Shown: positions 29,033 to 38,185, counted from the first letter of the stretch. The stretch: DNA of 38,434 nt from Bacillota bacterium (GCA_023622385.1 JAMNZI010000032.1:1-38434), one strand, 5' to 3'. A program made the numbers and translations. Notes: generated by a model from the letters alone, not told the origin.

Positions 29033-31474
29033 TCAAACCTTCACATAAGCGCTATGCACATATCCTATCGTGCTGCCAAATTTTATTTTATACCACACTC
29101 CACTCTGGCCCAAAATGGTTACCTGACTGTTGCGATATAAAATCCCAATTTTGCTATAATTTGTCCCCGGCCCAGACCTCACATTTAACCCGCTTGCAGT
29201 AACAATTCCAACAGAAGCGGCCTGCTCCCCTCTAGAGCCCGTATTGCTGCTAGCATCCAACCTTACATAATCGCCGTGCACGTAGCCGACCGTACTGCCG
29301 TACTTAATCTTATACCAGGCCCCCACCTTCTCCAAAATATCCACCTTTGCGTTCTTGGCAAGCTTTCCAATTGCCTTAAAGCTCGTACCTGCCCCTGCAC
29401 GAACATTAAGGCTGCTGGCTGTTACCGTCCCTCGAGCTATCACATTGCCGGTATTAGAGCTGGGGGGTTGAGCGCTGGTACTCTCCAGCTTTATATAGCC
29501 GCCGTGTACATATCCTGTAATGCCATTGTATTCTATCTTATACCATTCTCCCACTTTTTCCAACACCGTAAGCCTATTCCCTTTGACCACCATACCTATT
29601 TTGTGATTTTTCGTGCTAGGACCGCTGCGCACATTCAACGCGCTAGCAGTGACAATAGCATACTTTTTATCATTGCTAGGGGGTACAGGAGGATCAACTG
29701 GCGGCTGCTGCCCCTGGTTACCTCCAGAATTACCCGAATTACCTCCAGAAGAAGAACCTGGCGGCTTCTGTCCTCCTTCTAATACAACATAGTCGCTGTG
29801 GACATATCCTTGCAGATTACCCGCCTTTATCTCGTACCAATCTCCTACCTGTCGCAATATTTGCACGTGAGCATTGGGCCCTAATCCTCCAATGCGCTTA
29901 TATTGCGTACCTGGCCCTTGCCTAACGTTCAACGAAGTAGTCACCTTTACAATTCCATATACAGGCTGAGGCTGTTGACTCCCATTTTCATTTGTGCCAC
30001 CATTAGAAGGCTGTTGCCCATTCCCACCGCCAGGTGGCTGGGGATCCTGCCTATCACCACCCCTTGATGGCATATCGGTGAGAACGGGTGCAGAAATGTT
30101 AATAACTTCTATGGTGCTTCCTGGATAATAGAAGTCTAAAATCTCCCTATAAGTTTTATTCTGTTCGGCCATAGCCTTGGCTCCCCACTGGCTCATACCA
30201 ACGCCATGTCCAAACCCCAATCCTGACACGACGTAATATTCTTCTCCGGGAGTTTCCACATTACGCAGTTCAAGGCCCGTTATGTATAAGCTTCTCATTA
30301 TACTGGTACCTACAACAGAGCGCATATCCTGAGTAGAAATCTTCACTTCTGCAGTATTGAGACTTATGTTGCCTTGATCATCCATCACATAGCCGCTTGC
30401 ACCTTTCATGTAAAAGGATAGCTCAAAATAGGCCTCTTTCTTTCTCTTGCCCGCTGTCTCTACCTCAAACCGTATCCCATCAATGCTGACAATTTTCACA
30501 TCCGATGCGCCGGTCTTGCCTTTCAGTTCATTTTTCAGCCTTTCCACAAAATTCTTGTATTTAGCGGTATCCTTTTCTGTTACGGAGTTCCACCAACTAT
30601 CTGGATTCGCAAGGTCCTTTCCCGTCATATCGATTTGTGTTTTATAGATGGTAAAATTCCACTGACTTTTAGGATCATACGGATCTTCTTTAGCAGTTAG
30701 AGGTATATAATCCTTGGTTACACCTGAAAAAACCTCATACCCTGCCTCTATCCATCCTCCGTTGCTGGACGAATAAAAGGTGGGCACAAAACCTCCATTG
30801 TATTTCAGCACCATTTTTGCAGTCTCATTAACTGCCTTTATGCTATTCCCTTTTGAAGCGTCATACCCTCTATATACCTGACTAGCCTGGGTATCAACCA
30901 CATCATAGGATGCCGAAGCAGATTTCTTATTACGGACAGCATACGTACGAGCAGCTATGGCCTGAGCCTTAAGGGCTTCCAAAGGCCACAAGTTGCTCAT
31001 CTCGTAGGGCACCACGCCATACAAATAGGTCTCAAGATACACATGATTGGTAAGCCTGATATACCCTCCCTCCAGGCTCACCACCATATCGCCCTTGTAA
31101 TAAATATAATCAGTGTCATTTTTACTATACAAGGGATTGAGCACACCTATGACATCGGAATCTCCGCCCTTGTGCTGCTTAAAAGTAAATTTATTACCAA
31201 GCGTGTAAACGGACTTATCATCTTTAAGGATCAGCTTACCATCTTGTACACCTATCTCGTACTCCTTGTTCTTCTCGAGATAGATATTCTGATTTTCGGG
31301 TATGCTGTAGTTTCCGTTTACCTTAACCTTTGCACTGACAACATTTCCCATGGAAGCCAACCGCACACGAACGATGCTGTAATCAGTATCTCCTTGGGCT
31401 ACAGGCACGGTCCCTATAATAAAGAAAATTCCCACAACCAATCCTACAAACATAGCTAAGATTCTACGGCACAC
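29033..31474 (-). CDS. SpoIID/LytB domain protein with four SH3 repeats
   Basis: An 813-residue secreted protein. A signal peptide (about 1-28) is followed by a SpoIID/LytB domain (about 100-465) that includes the catalytic-type VPYEMSNLWPLEALKAQAIA block, ARTYAVR and GFGHGVGMSQWGAKAMAE. SpoIID enzymes are lytic transglycosylases acting on denuded glycan strands. Four bacterial SH3 domains follow (about 503-566, 601-661, 676-738, 754-813), each with LNVRxGxGT...WYKI...GYVH, joined by Gly/Ser/Pro/Gln linkers. They probably bind cell wall. The protein is much longer than SpoIID itself (about 340), so it is a wall-modifying relative rather than the engulfment protein. The start is GTG at 31474 with AGGAG ten bases upstream. 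Confidence 0.92.
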   Translation of the reverse strand: MCRRILAMFVGLVVGIFFIIGTVPVAQGDTDYSIVRVRLASMGNVVSAKVKVNGNYSIPENQNIYLEKNKEYEIGVQDGKLILKDDKSVYTLGNKFTFKQHKGGDSDVIGVLNPLYSKNDTDYIYYKGDMVVSLEGGYIRLTNHVYLETYLYGVVPYEMSNLWPLEALKAQAIAARTYAVRNKKSASASYDVVDTQASQVYRGYDASKGNSIKAVNETAKMVLKYNGGFVPTFYSSSNGGWIEAGYEVFSGVTKDYIPLTAKEDPYDPKSQWNFTIYKTQIDMTGKDLANPDSWWNSVTEKDTAKYKNFVERLKNELKGKTGASDVKIVSIDGIRFEVETAGKRKKEAYFELSFYMKGASGYVMDDQGNISLNTAEVKISTQDMRSVVGTSIMRSLYITGLELRNVETPGEEYYVVSGLGFGHGVGMSQWGAKAMAEQNKTYREILDFYYPGSTIEVINISAPVLTDMPSRGGDRQDPQPPGGGNGQQPSNGGTNENGSQQPQPVYGIVKVTTSLNVRQGPGTQYKRIGGLGPNAHVQILRQVGDWYEIKAGNLQGYVHSDYVVLEGGQKPPGSSSGGNSGNSGGNQGQQPPVDPPVPPSNDKKYAIVTASALNVRSGPSTKNHKIGMVVKGNRLTVLEKVGEWYKIEYNGITGYVHGGYIKLESTSAQPPSSNTGNVIARGTVTASSLNVRAGAGTSFKAIGKLAKNAKVDILEKVGAWYKIKYGSTVGYVHGDYVRLDASSNTGSRGEQAASVGIVTASGLNVRSGPGTNYSKIGILYRNSQVTILGQSGVWYKIKFGSTIGYVHSAYVKV

Positions 31475-31556
31475 AGCTACATCACTCCTAGAAGTTTATA
31501 GTTCTATGCCTTTACTCAACCATTATGTAGATAAATATTCGGCACAGATTGGCAAA

Positions 31557-31572
31557 TTCCTGCTGGCAGGAA
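31557..31572. repeat. Short inverted repeat upstream of the SpoIID-like gene
   Basis: TTCCTGC-TG-GCAGGAA has 7-bp arms and lies about 85 bp upstream of the SpoIID-like start codon, between the ferredoxin terminator and that gene. It could be an operator; no promoter could be placed around it with confidence. Confidence 0.4.
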
Positions 31573-31584
31573 AAATTTATTGCA

Positions 31585-31628
31585 ATAAATAAAAAAAAGA
31601 ACCCAATCTGAAACGATCAGGTCCTTTT
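31585..31628 (-). terminator. Terminator of the tmk-ricT-ferredoxin unit
   Basis: On the minus strand AAAAGGACCTGATC (31615-31628) pairs with GATTGGGTTCTTTT (31595-31608), 14 pairs including G-U, followed by a U-run to 31585. It ends just past the ferredoxin stop codon. Confidence 0.8.
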
Positions 31629-31645
31629 TCATTGCGTATTCTTAC

Positions 31646-31816
31646 TTACTCTTGTTGAGGAGCCCCCACAGGGCAAACATCGGCGCATGCGCCACACTCT
31701 ATGCAAGCATCCGGATCTATGACATAGATGTCATCGCCCTCGGAGATGGCTTCTACCGGACACTCGGACTGACAGGCCCCACATGCAATGCATTCCTCAG
31801 TAATCTTGTACGCCAT
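31646..31816 (-). CDS. 2[4Fe-4S] ferredoxin
   Basis: A 56-residue clostridial-type ferredoxin. Two CxxCxxCxxxCP clusters are exact: CIACGACQSECP (residues 9-20) and CIECGACADVCP (38-49), each with the trailing proline. It carries low-potential electrons for anaerobic redox enzymes. The ATG at 31816 has GAGGTGAGGG upstream and the stop is TAA at 31646-31648. It follows ricT after 84 bp and ends at a strong terminator. Because RicT complexes in Bacillus carry Fe-S clusters, the pairing may be functional, but that is inference. Confidence 0.95.
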   Translation of the reverse strand: MAYKITEECIACGACQSECPVEAISEGDDIYVIDPDACIECGACADVCPVGAPQQE

Positions 31817-31900
31817 CTACCCTCACCTCCTTACATTGAAACCCCACAACAAACACCTCTTCTTATTCTATCACCAATATCCAAAATTGCAAGATTTTTT

Positions 31901-32827
31901 TCATTCGCCATATTCTTCTATCAATGACCTTAACTCTTCATCCATCTCTCTTAAATCCTCCTGTATTTCATCTATCTCCTTTAGCTCTTCTTGGTGGCCT
32001 TGATCCTTGTCTACCAATTCCACTTCATCGGGAGAATATTCTTTAACTTCTACATTACCATCTTCCTGAACCAACTTTACCTTGACTCTCTCAAATAGCA
32101 CATTTACATCCACTACAATGCCCTTGCCATCAGGCGTCAACACTTCCTTGTTTACCTTGGGCATTCGACTTAATACATCTTCATAGAAATCCTGTTCGAA
32201 CTTCAAGCAACACATGAGCCGTCCACACACGCCGGATATTTTAGCTGGGTTAAGCGATAGCTTCTGTTCCTTTGCCATTCTAATGGACACAGGCTGAAAA
32301 TCCCCGAGGAAAGTACAGCAGCACATATTCCTACCACATGGACCCAGCCCACCTATCATCTTTGCTTCATCGCGTACGCCAATCTGCCTGAGCTCAATTC
32401 TCGTCCTAAAGATGGCTGCCAAATCCCTTACCAGTTCGCGGAAATCTACCCTTCCCTCAGCGGTAAAATAAAATATAAGCTTGTTATTATCGAAGGTGTA
32501 TTCCACTCCCACCAGCTTCATGGGAAGATTGTGCTTGGCGATTTCCTTCAAGCATATTTCAAAAGCCTTAACTTCCTTATCCTTGTTTTCTTGTACTTTC
32601 TGTTCATCCTCTTCAGTAGCTTTCCTAATGACTTTTTTAAGAGGGGGGACTATGTCTTCCTCAGGAACCTGCTTTGGCGATACCACTATCTCGCCATATT
32701 CTATTCCACGGGCTGTCTCCACTATCACGTGATCGCCCGGGTTAAGCTCTATATCATTGGGGTCAAAGTAATATATCTTGCCTGCTCTCTTGAACCTGAC
32801 CCCTACTACTGTCTGTATAAAAACCAC
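31901..32827 (-). CDS. ricT: PSP1-domain protein RicT (YaaT)
   Basis: RicT, with RicA and RicF in Bacillus, supports mRNA maturation by RNase Y and the Spo0A phosphorelay, and binds [4Fe-4S] clusters. The protein (up to 308 residues) has the N-terminal VVGVRFKRAGKIYYFDP block, the PSP1 core and the cysteine-rich GPCGRNMCCC and GVCGRLMCCLKF motifs; the C-terminus (about 265-308) is acidic. The GTG at 32827 overlaps the GGGAGG site, so it cannot be served by it. The codon at normal spacing, which also aligns with the usual family start, is ATA at 32816-32818. It directly follows holB, with the holB stop TAG forming part of the ribosome binding site. Confidence 0.93.
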   Translation of the reverse strand: MVFIQTVVGVRFKRAGKIYYFDPNDIELNPGDHVIVETARGIEYGEIVVSPKQVPEEDIVPPLKKVIRKATEEDEQKVQENKDKEVKAFEICLKEIAKHNLPMKLVGVEYTFDNNKLIFYFTAEGRVDFRELVRDLAAIFRTRIELRQIGVRDEAKMIGGLGPCGRNMCCCTFLGDFQPVSIRMAKEQKLSLNPAKISGVCGRLMCCLKFEQDFYEDVLSRMPKVNKEVLTPDGKGIVVDVNVLFERVKVKLVQEDGNVEVKEYSPDEVELVDKDQGHQEELKEIDEIQEDLREMDEELRSLIEEYGE

Positions 32828-32831
32828 CTCC

Positions 32832-33806
32832 CTAAATGCTTAACAGCAAATTCTCTATGGCCAATTGATAGTTGGCATTTCCTTTGAGCATCCTACGAGT
32901 GCGTTCTATACTTTCAATGATACTCCTTATATACCTGATTGTAAATAAGGAGGCCTGTTTTTCTATCACAGGCAGTTTATCCGTGTTGACCACCAGCCCA
33001 AAATCGCCGGTCTCTTTATATGACAATATATCCCTGAACCATATAACCAACATATCCAATATTTCATCAATTCTGTCCTTATACTGGTTAAAAAATTCCC
33101 ATTGTTCCATCTTATCCATATCGCTATAATCAAAAATTCCCTCCAAAAACTTAAAAACGTCATTTCGCATCTGGTGGAACTCCTGTGAACCTGCCAGCTG
33201 CAATCCTTTACCTGGAATACCATCGGAAAGCCCCGCAAACAGCATAGCTTTTTCCCTAGATATATCGAAGTGCCTGATTATAATTGTGCATACATCTTCT
33301 CTGGTAAGCCTTTGCATACGAAACATTTGACAGCGGGACAGTATAGTAGGCAACAGCTCATTGGACTTCTCCGCAAGTAAAATAATGGTGGCAAAAAAAG
33401 GAGGCTCTTCTAGCGTCTTTAAAAAAGCATTTTGAGCCTGTACAGTCATGGCGTGGGCGTCCTCAATTATATAAACCTTGCGGTCGGATTCATAGGGTTT
33501 AAGGTGTATATCCTCCAGCAACTTCCTTATTTGCTCCACGCCTATACTGGATTTATCTCCTTTTTGAACCCGATATACATCGGGATGATTCCCTGAATTG
33601 AATTGCCTACACGAATGGCATAGATCACAAGGCCTTTGCCCTTGTGAGTTGCACATGATACCTCGAGCAAATATATTGGCTATGGTCTTTTTGCCTATAC
33701 CTTCCGGGCCAACAAACAGATAAGCATGGCCTATTCGCTGCGTTTCGATGATCTGTTTTAACCTATTGACTACAGATGATTGACCTATTATGTCTGAGAA
33801 GTTCAT
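32832..33806 (-). CDS. holB: DNA polymerase III subunit delta'
   Basis: A 324-residue clamp-loader subunit. An AAA+ fold is shown by the P-loop GPEGIGKKTIANIF (about 33-46), a zinc module of four cysteines (CNSQGQRPCDLCHSC, about 52-66), the Walker-B-like KVYIIEDAHAM (about 99-109) and LEEPPFFATIILL with the sensor region ILSRCQ. The clamp-loader complex places the sliding clamp at primed sites. It lies in the classical tmk-darA-yaaR-holB-ricT order. Confidence 0.96.
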   Translation of the reverse strand: MNFSDIIGQSSVVNRLKQIIETQRIGHAYLFVGPEGIGKKTIANIFARGIMCNSQGQRPCDLCHSCRQFNSGNHPDVYRVQKGDKSSIGVEQIRKLLEDIHLKPYESDRKVYIIEDAHAMTVQAQNAFLKTLEEPPFFATIILLAEKSNELLPTILSRCQMFRMQRLTREDVCTIIIRHFDISREKAMLFAGLSDGIPGKGLQLAGSQEFHQMRNDVFKFLEGIFDYSDMDKMEQWEFFNQYKDRIDEILDMLVIWFRDILSYKETGDFGLVVNTDKLPVIEKQASLFTIRYIRSIIESIERTRRMLKGNANYQLAIENLLLSI

Positions 33807-33822
33807 GGCCCCTTCAAACCCT

Positions 33823-34275
33823 TCAATAGAATAAGTCTATCAGTAATCCTCGAATATCGTCTACCAGAGACAATATCTTAAGCTTATCCCTCTCTGAATA
33901 AAGGACTTGTTTCATTAGTTCCTCTAATTTTTGATTGACCGTGTTTACTACAGCGTATATTTCATGCCTGCCCTGACTATTGAAGTAATCACGTTTTGTG
34001 AATTGATACATGTTGTTTACAACCGTAGACAAAAACCTCGATACCAACTTTCTATAACGAATAACTTCATCAAGGGTAAGATGCTTAATAAGCTTTTCTT
34101 CCTGTAACCTAATCTCTTCCATAAGCAGTGATAGCTCTTGCTCCATCAGCCTCTCTTGAGTATCGCGCATTACTCCACTAAAACTTGTATTCTGTATTTT
34201 CGCCGGATAAATCTCTTTCCTCAAGCTGTTCAGGCCCATCTCTTTGTCTTTGACCACAGCATCCCTTATTCTCAT
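33823..34275 (-). CDS. yaaR: YaaR family protein (DUF327)
   Basis: A 150-residue, mostly helical protein of the conserved but uncharacterised YaaR/DUF327 family. It has a Glu/Leu-rich coiled region (about 38-68) and the family block LTLDEVIRYRKLVSRFLSTV and YQFTKRD. It always sits between the c-di-AMP receptor gene and holB in Firmicutes. No catalytic motif is visible. Gaps to its neighbours are 16 and 37 bp. Confidence 0.9.
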   Translation of the reverse strand: MRIRDAVVKDKEMGLNSLRKEIYPAKIQNTSFSGVMRDTQERLMEQELSLLMEEIRLQEEKLIKHLTLDEVIRYRKLVSRFLSTVVNNMYQFTKRDYFNSQGRHEIYAVVNTVNQKLEELMKQVLYSERDKLKILSLVDDIRGLLIDLFY

Positions 34276-34312
34276 AACAACCCTTTATCTCCCCAACATA
34301 TTATCTCTCAGG

Positions 34313-34642
34313 TTAAATTTTCTTAAATTCCTCCACGTCTAGGACAAAAACGGTGGCTCCACCCACCGTCACCTCAATGGGATAGGGCATATATACCCCT
34401 GTGGTACCTGACACCGGTGAAGGCGACGTGGCTATCTGTTTCCTGCTCTTGCACACTTTTTCGATAAGCGACAAGGCCAACTCAACCCTTTCTTTCTCGG
34501 TACCGATCATCAAAGTCGTGTTCCCGGCCCTCAAAAAACCACCTGTGGTAGCCAGTTTGGTAACCCCAAACCCTTCATTCATCAATGTAGAAATCAACTT
34601 CTGGGCATCCTCATCCTGCACCACGGCAATTATGAGCTTCAC
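34313..34642 (-). CDS. darA: Cyclic-di-AMP receptor DarA (PII-like, YaaQ)
   Basis: A 109-residue PII-like trimeric protein that binds c-di-AMP. The family N-terminus MKLIIAVVQDEDA, the GFLRAGNTTLMIGTE block (about 35-49) and the C-terminal VGGATVFVLDVEEF strand are clear. The B-loop region after VCKSRKQ is short, as in DarA compared with nitrogen PII proteins. Its output partner is unknown in most species. It follows tmk by 43 bp. Confidence 0.95.
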   Translation of the reverse strand: MKLIIAVVQDEDAQKLISTLMNEGFGVTKLATTGGFLRAGNTTLMIGTEKERVELALSLIEKVCKSRKQIATSPSPVSGTTGVYMPYPIEVTVGGATVFVLDVEEFKKI

Positions 34643-34685
34643 TGCTCAACCCCCCTTTTTATGATTTGATTAACTATATTATATC

Positions 34686-35324
34686 CTATTTTCTACATGA
34701 TAGCAAACGTTCCACTAGCTCAAGGATCTGTTTAAAGACCTCGTCAATGCTCTTTGACGCATCTACCATTTTGATGCGCTCAGCATACTTTTTCTGTAAA
34801 ACAAGAAAACCTTGATACACGCGCTGGTGAAATTCCAACTCTTCGCTTTCCAGTCGGTCCATCTTTTCTGGCTTTATGCAACCTCTTGCTAAAGCATCCT
34901 CAGGCCGAATATTCAAAAAAAGCGTCAAATCAGGTACGATACCCCCCAGCGCATATCTGTTTACCGCCTCTACCACATCCATACCCAGCCCTCTTCCAAA
35001 TCCTTGATAGGCTATGCTGGAATCGACGAATCTATCGCACAATACCATCTTTCCCTTATCAAGGGCGGGTTTTATAACTCGCCTTACGTGCTGGGCACGG
35101 GATGCCGCATATAAATACATCTCTGTCACAGCATCCATATCTTTATGGCTGGGGTTGAGCAGAATCTTGCGTATTTCCTCCCCTACAGGCGTTCCGCCTG
35201 GCTCACGGGTTACCAATACGTCATAGCCTTTTTGCCGTAAATGCCGCTCCAAAAGCTTAACCTGCGTCGTCTTCCCTGCTCCATCCGGTCCTTCAAAAGT
35301 GATAAAAATACCTGTCATATCCAA
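34686..35324 (-). CDS. tmk: Thymidylate kinase
   Basis: The 212-residue kinase makes dTDP from dTMP. The P-loop FEGPDGAGKTTQ (about 9-20), the DR motif in CDRFVDSSIAYQGFG and the lid region (EDALARGCIKPEKMDRLE) are typical. The start is ambiguous: TTG at 35324 has GGGGAG at normal spacing, while ATG at 35318 matches most family members. It lies 15 bp after the decarboxylase gene, the same yaaO-tmk order as in Bacillus. Confidence 0.96.
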   Translation of the reverse strand: MDMTGIFITFEGPDGAGKTTQVKLLERHLRQKGYDVLVTREPGGTPVGEEIRKILLNPSHKDMDAVTEMYLYAASRAQHVRRVIKPALDKGKMVLCDRFVDSSIAYQGFGRGLGMDVVEAVNRYALGGIVPDLTLFLNIRPEDALARGCIKPEKMDRLESEELEFHQRVYQGFLVLQKKYAERIKMVDASKSIDEVFKQILELVERLLSCRK

Positions 35325-35339
35325 TCTTCTCTCCCCATG

Positions 35340-36782
35340 CTATTCACTGACCACTGGAACTAGATTGCCTTCCACAAGCCCAAAAAGAGCGCCCCCGTAT
35401 CGCTGTATATTCAAAAGTTCATTTATTCCTTCTTTATCTATTAACTCGCCAGGGCAAAAACGAGGGACACCCGGTGGATAAGCGCCTATAACCCCTGCAC
35501 ATATCCTACCCGCGCTCTCCTTTAAAGGTATATTCTCTATTATACTATAAAAAGCTTCTCTCGGCGACATAATTTGCTGCGGTATTTCCTGGAAAGTTGA
35601 TATCTTATTATCCTCGAAACATGGGCCAAGCCTATGCCCTGACAGCTTGTCTGCCAGCTTTTCAAGCCTTTCAACCAGGACGTTAAAAATCGCTCTGTCA
35701 TCGCTTACGCTACATATGAGCACTAGGCGATATATGTCGCTCATTTCAACTTGCACGCCGACTTCCCTTAAAAGCCTTTCAGCTCGATAACCTGTAATTC
35801 CCAGGGGGCGGACATCCAGCACCAGCCGTGTAGGGTCAAGTGCCTCTACTTCCTCCCTCTTTCCGTAATCGTCTGTAGTCAAAAGCCCTATATGGCTTCG
35901 TAGCCGCGCCTTTACATAAGATATTTCTTCCATCAAACTCTCCATCAGAGCCTTACCTTCCGCCTCCATAATAGCCCGGGCCCAATCAAGTGAGGCCATT
36001 ATCAAATAGGAAGGGCTGCTGGTCTGTAACATAGCTATAACCTGGGCTACCCTCTTGACATCAACCCGTGACCCTTTCACATGAAGGTATGCCCCTTGCG
36101 TTAAAGCAGGTAGCGTCTTATGGGCGCTTTGTACCCACATATCGGCCCCAAGCTCTCCGGCCGAGGGAGGTAGATCAGGATGAAAGATAAAATGGGCACC
36201 ATGGGCCTCATCCACCAGTAACAGCTTCCCCCTACCATGCACAACCTTCTCTATCTGTTTCAAATGGCTACACATGCCGTAATAATTTGGGTGTACCACC
36301 AACACTCCCACAGCATCGGGGTTTTCATCCAAAACCCTTTGGATATCCCGTACCGATACTTGAGTGGCTATGAAGTTTTCTTGGTCGTACTGGGGTTGAA
36401 CATATATAGGCTTGACATCGGCCAGTACCATAGCTGACCACACCGACCTGTGGCTATTTCTAGGAACAACTAACTTATCGCCAGGCTTACAGGCAGCCAT
36501 TATCATGGCTTGGATTCCTAGTGTTGAGCCGTTTACCATGAAAAGAGTATGGTGAGCGTCAAAGGCTTTGGCCGCCAGCGTTTGAGCCTGGGCAATCACC
36601 CCGGTTGGACAGTAAAGGTTGTCCATGCCAGGGATCTCGGTTACATCCCAAGCTGCTAGGTTATCTAAAAACGCCCTTGGGAAAGCCTTGCCTCCCTTAT
36701 GTCCTGGCATATGAAACCTAATGGTGTCCTGCTTTGCATATTCCATAAGAGCTTTCACTAAAGGAGCATTGTTTATATACAT
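35340..36782 (-). CDS. Orn/Lys/Arg decarboxylase-like PLP enzyme (YaaO family)
   Basis: A 480-residue fold-type I PLP enzyme of the short basic amino-acid decarboxylase family. The N-terminal RFHMPGHKGGKAF is the family signature; DEAHGAH binds the cofactor nitrogen; SAHKTLPALTQGAYL carries the Schiff-base lysine; the C-terminal domain has AYPPGVPRFCPGE. It should make a polyamine precursor such as agmatine, cadaverine or putrescine; specificity is not readable. I prefer ATG at 36782, which gives a normal N-terminus. A TTG at 36815, overlapping the hom stop, would add 11 residues. It sits between hom and tmk on the same strand. Confidence 0.9.
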   Translation of the reverse strand: MYINNAPLVKALMEYAKQDTIRFHMPGHKGGKAFPRAFLDNLAAWDVTEIPGMDNLYCPTGVIAQAQTLAAKAFDAHHTLFMVNGSTLGIQAMIMAACKPGDKLVVPRNSHRSVWSAMVLADVKPIYVQPQYDQENFIATQVSVRDIQRVLDENPDAVGVLVVHPNYYGMCSHLKQIEKVVHGRGKLLLVDEAHGAHFIFHPDLPPSAGELGADMWVQSAHKTLPALTQGAYLHVKGSRVDVKRVAQVIAMLQTSSPSYLIMASLDWARAIMEAEGKALMESLMEEISYVKARLRSHIGLLTTDDYGKREEVEALDPTRLVLDVRPLGITGYRAERLLREVGVQVEMSDIYRLVLICSVSDDRAIFNVLVERLEKLADKLSGHRLGPCFEDNKISTFQEIPQQIMSPREAFYSIIENIPLKESAGRICAGVIGAYPPGVPRFCPGELIDKEGINELLNIQRYGGALFGLVEGNLVPVVSE

Positions 36783-36811
36783 TTTAAAGCTCTTTCGCTC
36801 CTCTCCGCGCT

Positions 36812-38101
36812 TCAACTTGAATGGCTCTCTACCCGCAAAATGCTGGCTACCTCTTCTACCACATCAAACTTCTTTATTTCTTCCAATGCAAGGTCTAACT
36901 TCTTTCTCTCTACTTTGTGGGTAATTAGAACCAACGGCACAACCCGCTCGCCCCTACCTCGCTGAACCACTGAGGCAATGCTTACACCATAACTCCCTAA
37001 AACCGTAGAAATCTTTCCAAGTACGCCCGGCCGATCTACAACTTCCAAACGAATATAATACTCCCCTTCGCCTTCACCGTTGATGTACAAGTTCTCCCTC
37101 GCATGTCTATAGGCATAGGGCGCCATACGTCCCGATATCATCGTAGAAGCTACATCCATTATATCGCCCACTACGGCACTGCCAGTAGGCAATGACCCAG
37201 CCCCTTTGCCATACATCATAAGTTCCCCTACCGCATCACCTTTTATGAACAAAGCATTAAACTCGTCATTAACAGCAGCTAGAGGATGGGTATAGGGTAC
37301 TAAGGTAGGATGTACATGCAGATCGAGCTTTCCGTCGTGCTTTTTGGCAACAGCCAAAAGCTTTATGGTATAACCCAATTGTGCTGCATATTGGATTTCC
37401 TTTTCGGATATACGGGTAATACCTTCCCTAGGGATATCCTGAGGAGGAACCTGTACCCCAAAAGCAATAAACGCCAATATGGAGAGCTTAAATGCGGCAT
37501 CCTCCCCTTCAACATCCGAAGAAGGATCAGCCTCCGCATATCCTTTTTCCTGTGCCATCTTCAAGGCGGTTTTAAAATCCATACCGTATCTGGTCATCTG
37601 GGTGAGAATATAGTTCGTAGTTCCGTTTATTATACCTACCACAGTTTCTATTTCATTGGCTGCAAGGCTCTTGGTAAGCGCCGCAATTATGGGAATTCCT
37701 CCTCCTACGCTTCCCTCAAACCGAAGCAAAACATTCCTCCGGTTGGCTAATTGTATCAATTCTTTACCGCAAGATGCAATAACTGCCTTGTTAGCAGTAA
37801 CTACATGTTTCCCCATCTCAATGGCTTTTTTCATATATTCATAAGCGGGATTTAGACCGCCAATTAACTCCACTATAATATGTATATCTTCATCAAGAAG
37901 GATATCATTAAAATCAGCAGTAAGCATATGAGGTGGTACATCTATATCGCGCTTTTTTTGGACATCCCGAACTAAAACTTTCTTTATCTCAATGGGAACT
38001 CCGATGTATTCCTTTATCATATTCGAGTGCCTATGGAGTATCTCCCATACCCCTTTGCCCACATTTCCCAAACCCAAAAGCGCAATTTTAATGCTGCTCA
38101 C
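36812..38101 (-). CDS. hom: Homoserine dehydrogenase
   Basis: The 429-residue enzyme reduces aspartate semialdehyde to homoserine for threonine and methionine synthesis. The Rossmann loop GLGNVGKGV (about 8-16), GGLNPAYEYMKKAI, VTANKAVIA, the catalytic NGTTNYILTQM and YAEADPSSDVEGEDAAFKL regions and a C-terminal ACT domain (about 345-425, LEVVDRPGVLGKIS) are all present. The ACT domain implies feedback control by threonine. I chose GTG at 38101, with GGGAGGGAG five bases upstream, giving the family N-terminus; ATGs up to 38131 lie upstream of that site. Confidence 0.96.
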   Translation of the reverse strand: MSSIKIALLGLGNVGKGVWEILHRHSNMIKEYIGVPIEIKKVLVRDVQKKRDIDVPPHMLTADFNDILLDEDIHIIVELIGGLNPAYEYMKKAIEMGKHVVTANKAVIASCGKELIQLANRRNVLLRFEGSVGGGIPIIAALTKSLAANEIETVVGIINGTTNYILTQMTRYGMDFKTALKMAQEKGYAEADPSSDVEGEDAAFKLSILAFIAFGVQVPPQDIPREGITRISEKEIQYAAQLGYTIKLLAVAKKHDGKLDLHVHPTLVPYTHPLAAVNDEFNALFIKGDAVGELMMYGKGAGSLPTGSAVVGDIMDVASTMISGRMAPYAYRHARENLYINGEGEGEYYIRLEVVDRPGVLGKISTVLGSYGVSIASVVQRGRGERVVPLVLITHKVERKKLDLALEEIKKFDVVEEVASILRVESHSS

Positions 38102-38156
38102 CGGTACTCCCTCCCGCCTAATATGCATCATATTATGGACACAATCTTTAGGCTAG

Positions 38157-38185
38157 ATTATAACACGTGAAAATTGAAGAGTAAA
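38157..38185 (-). promoter_or_regulatory. hom promoter (extended -10)
   Basis: On the minus strand TTTACT (38180-38185), a 17-bp spacer and TATAAT (38157-38162) with an upstream TG (TGTTATAAT) form an extended -10 promoter. It would start the hom-decarboxylase-tmk run. No riboswitch is evident in the short leader. Confidence 0.6.

Noticed and set aside
29040-29990. DNA-level direct repeats suggesting a CRISPR or tandem array
   Set aside because: The similarity is explained by four related SH3 domains encoded in one gene; the units are diverged and in frame.
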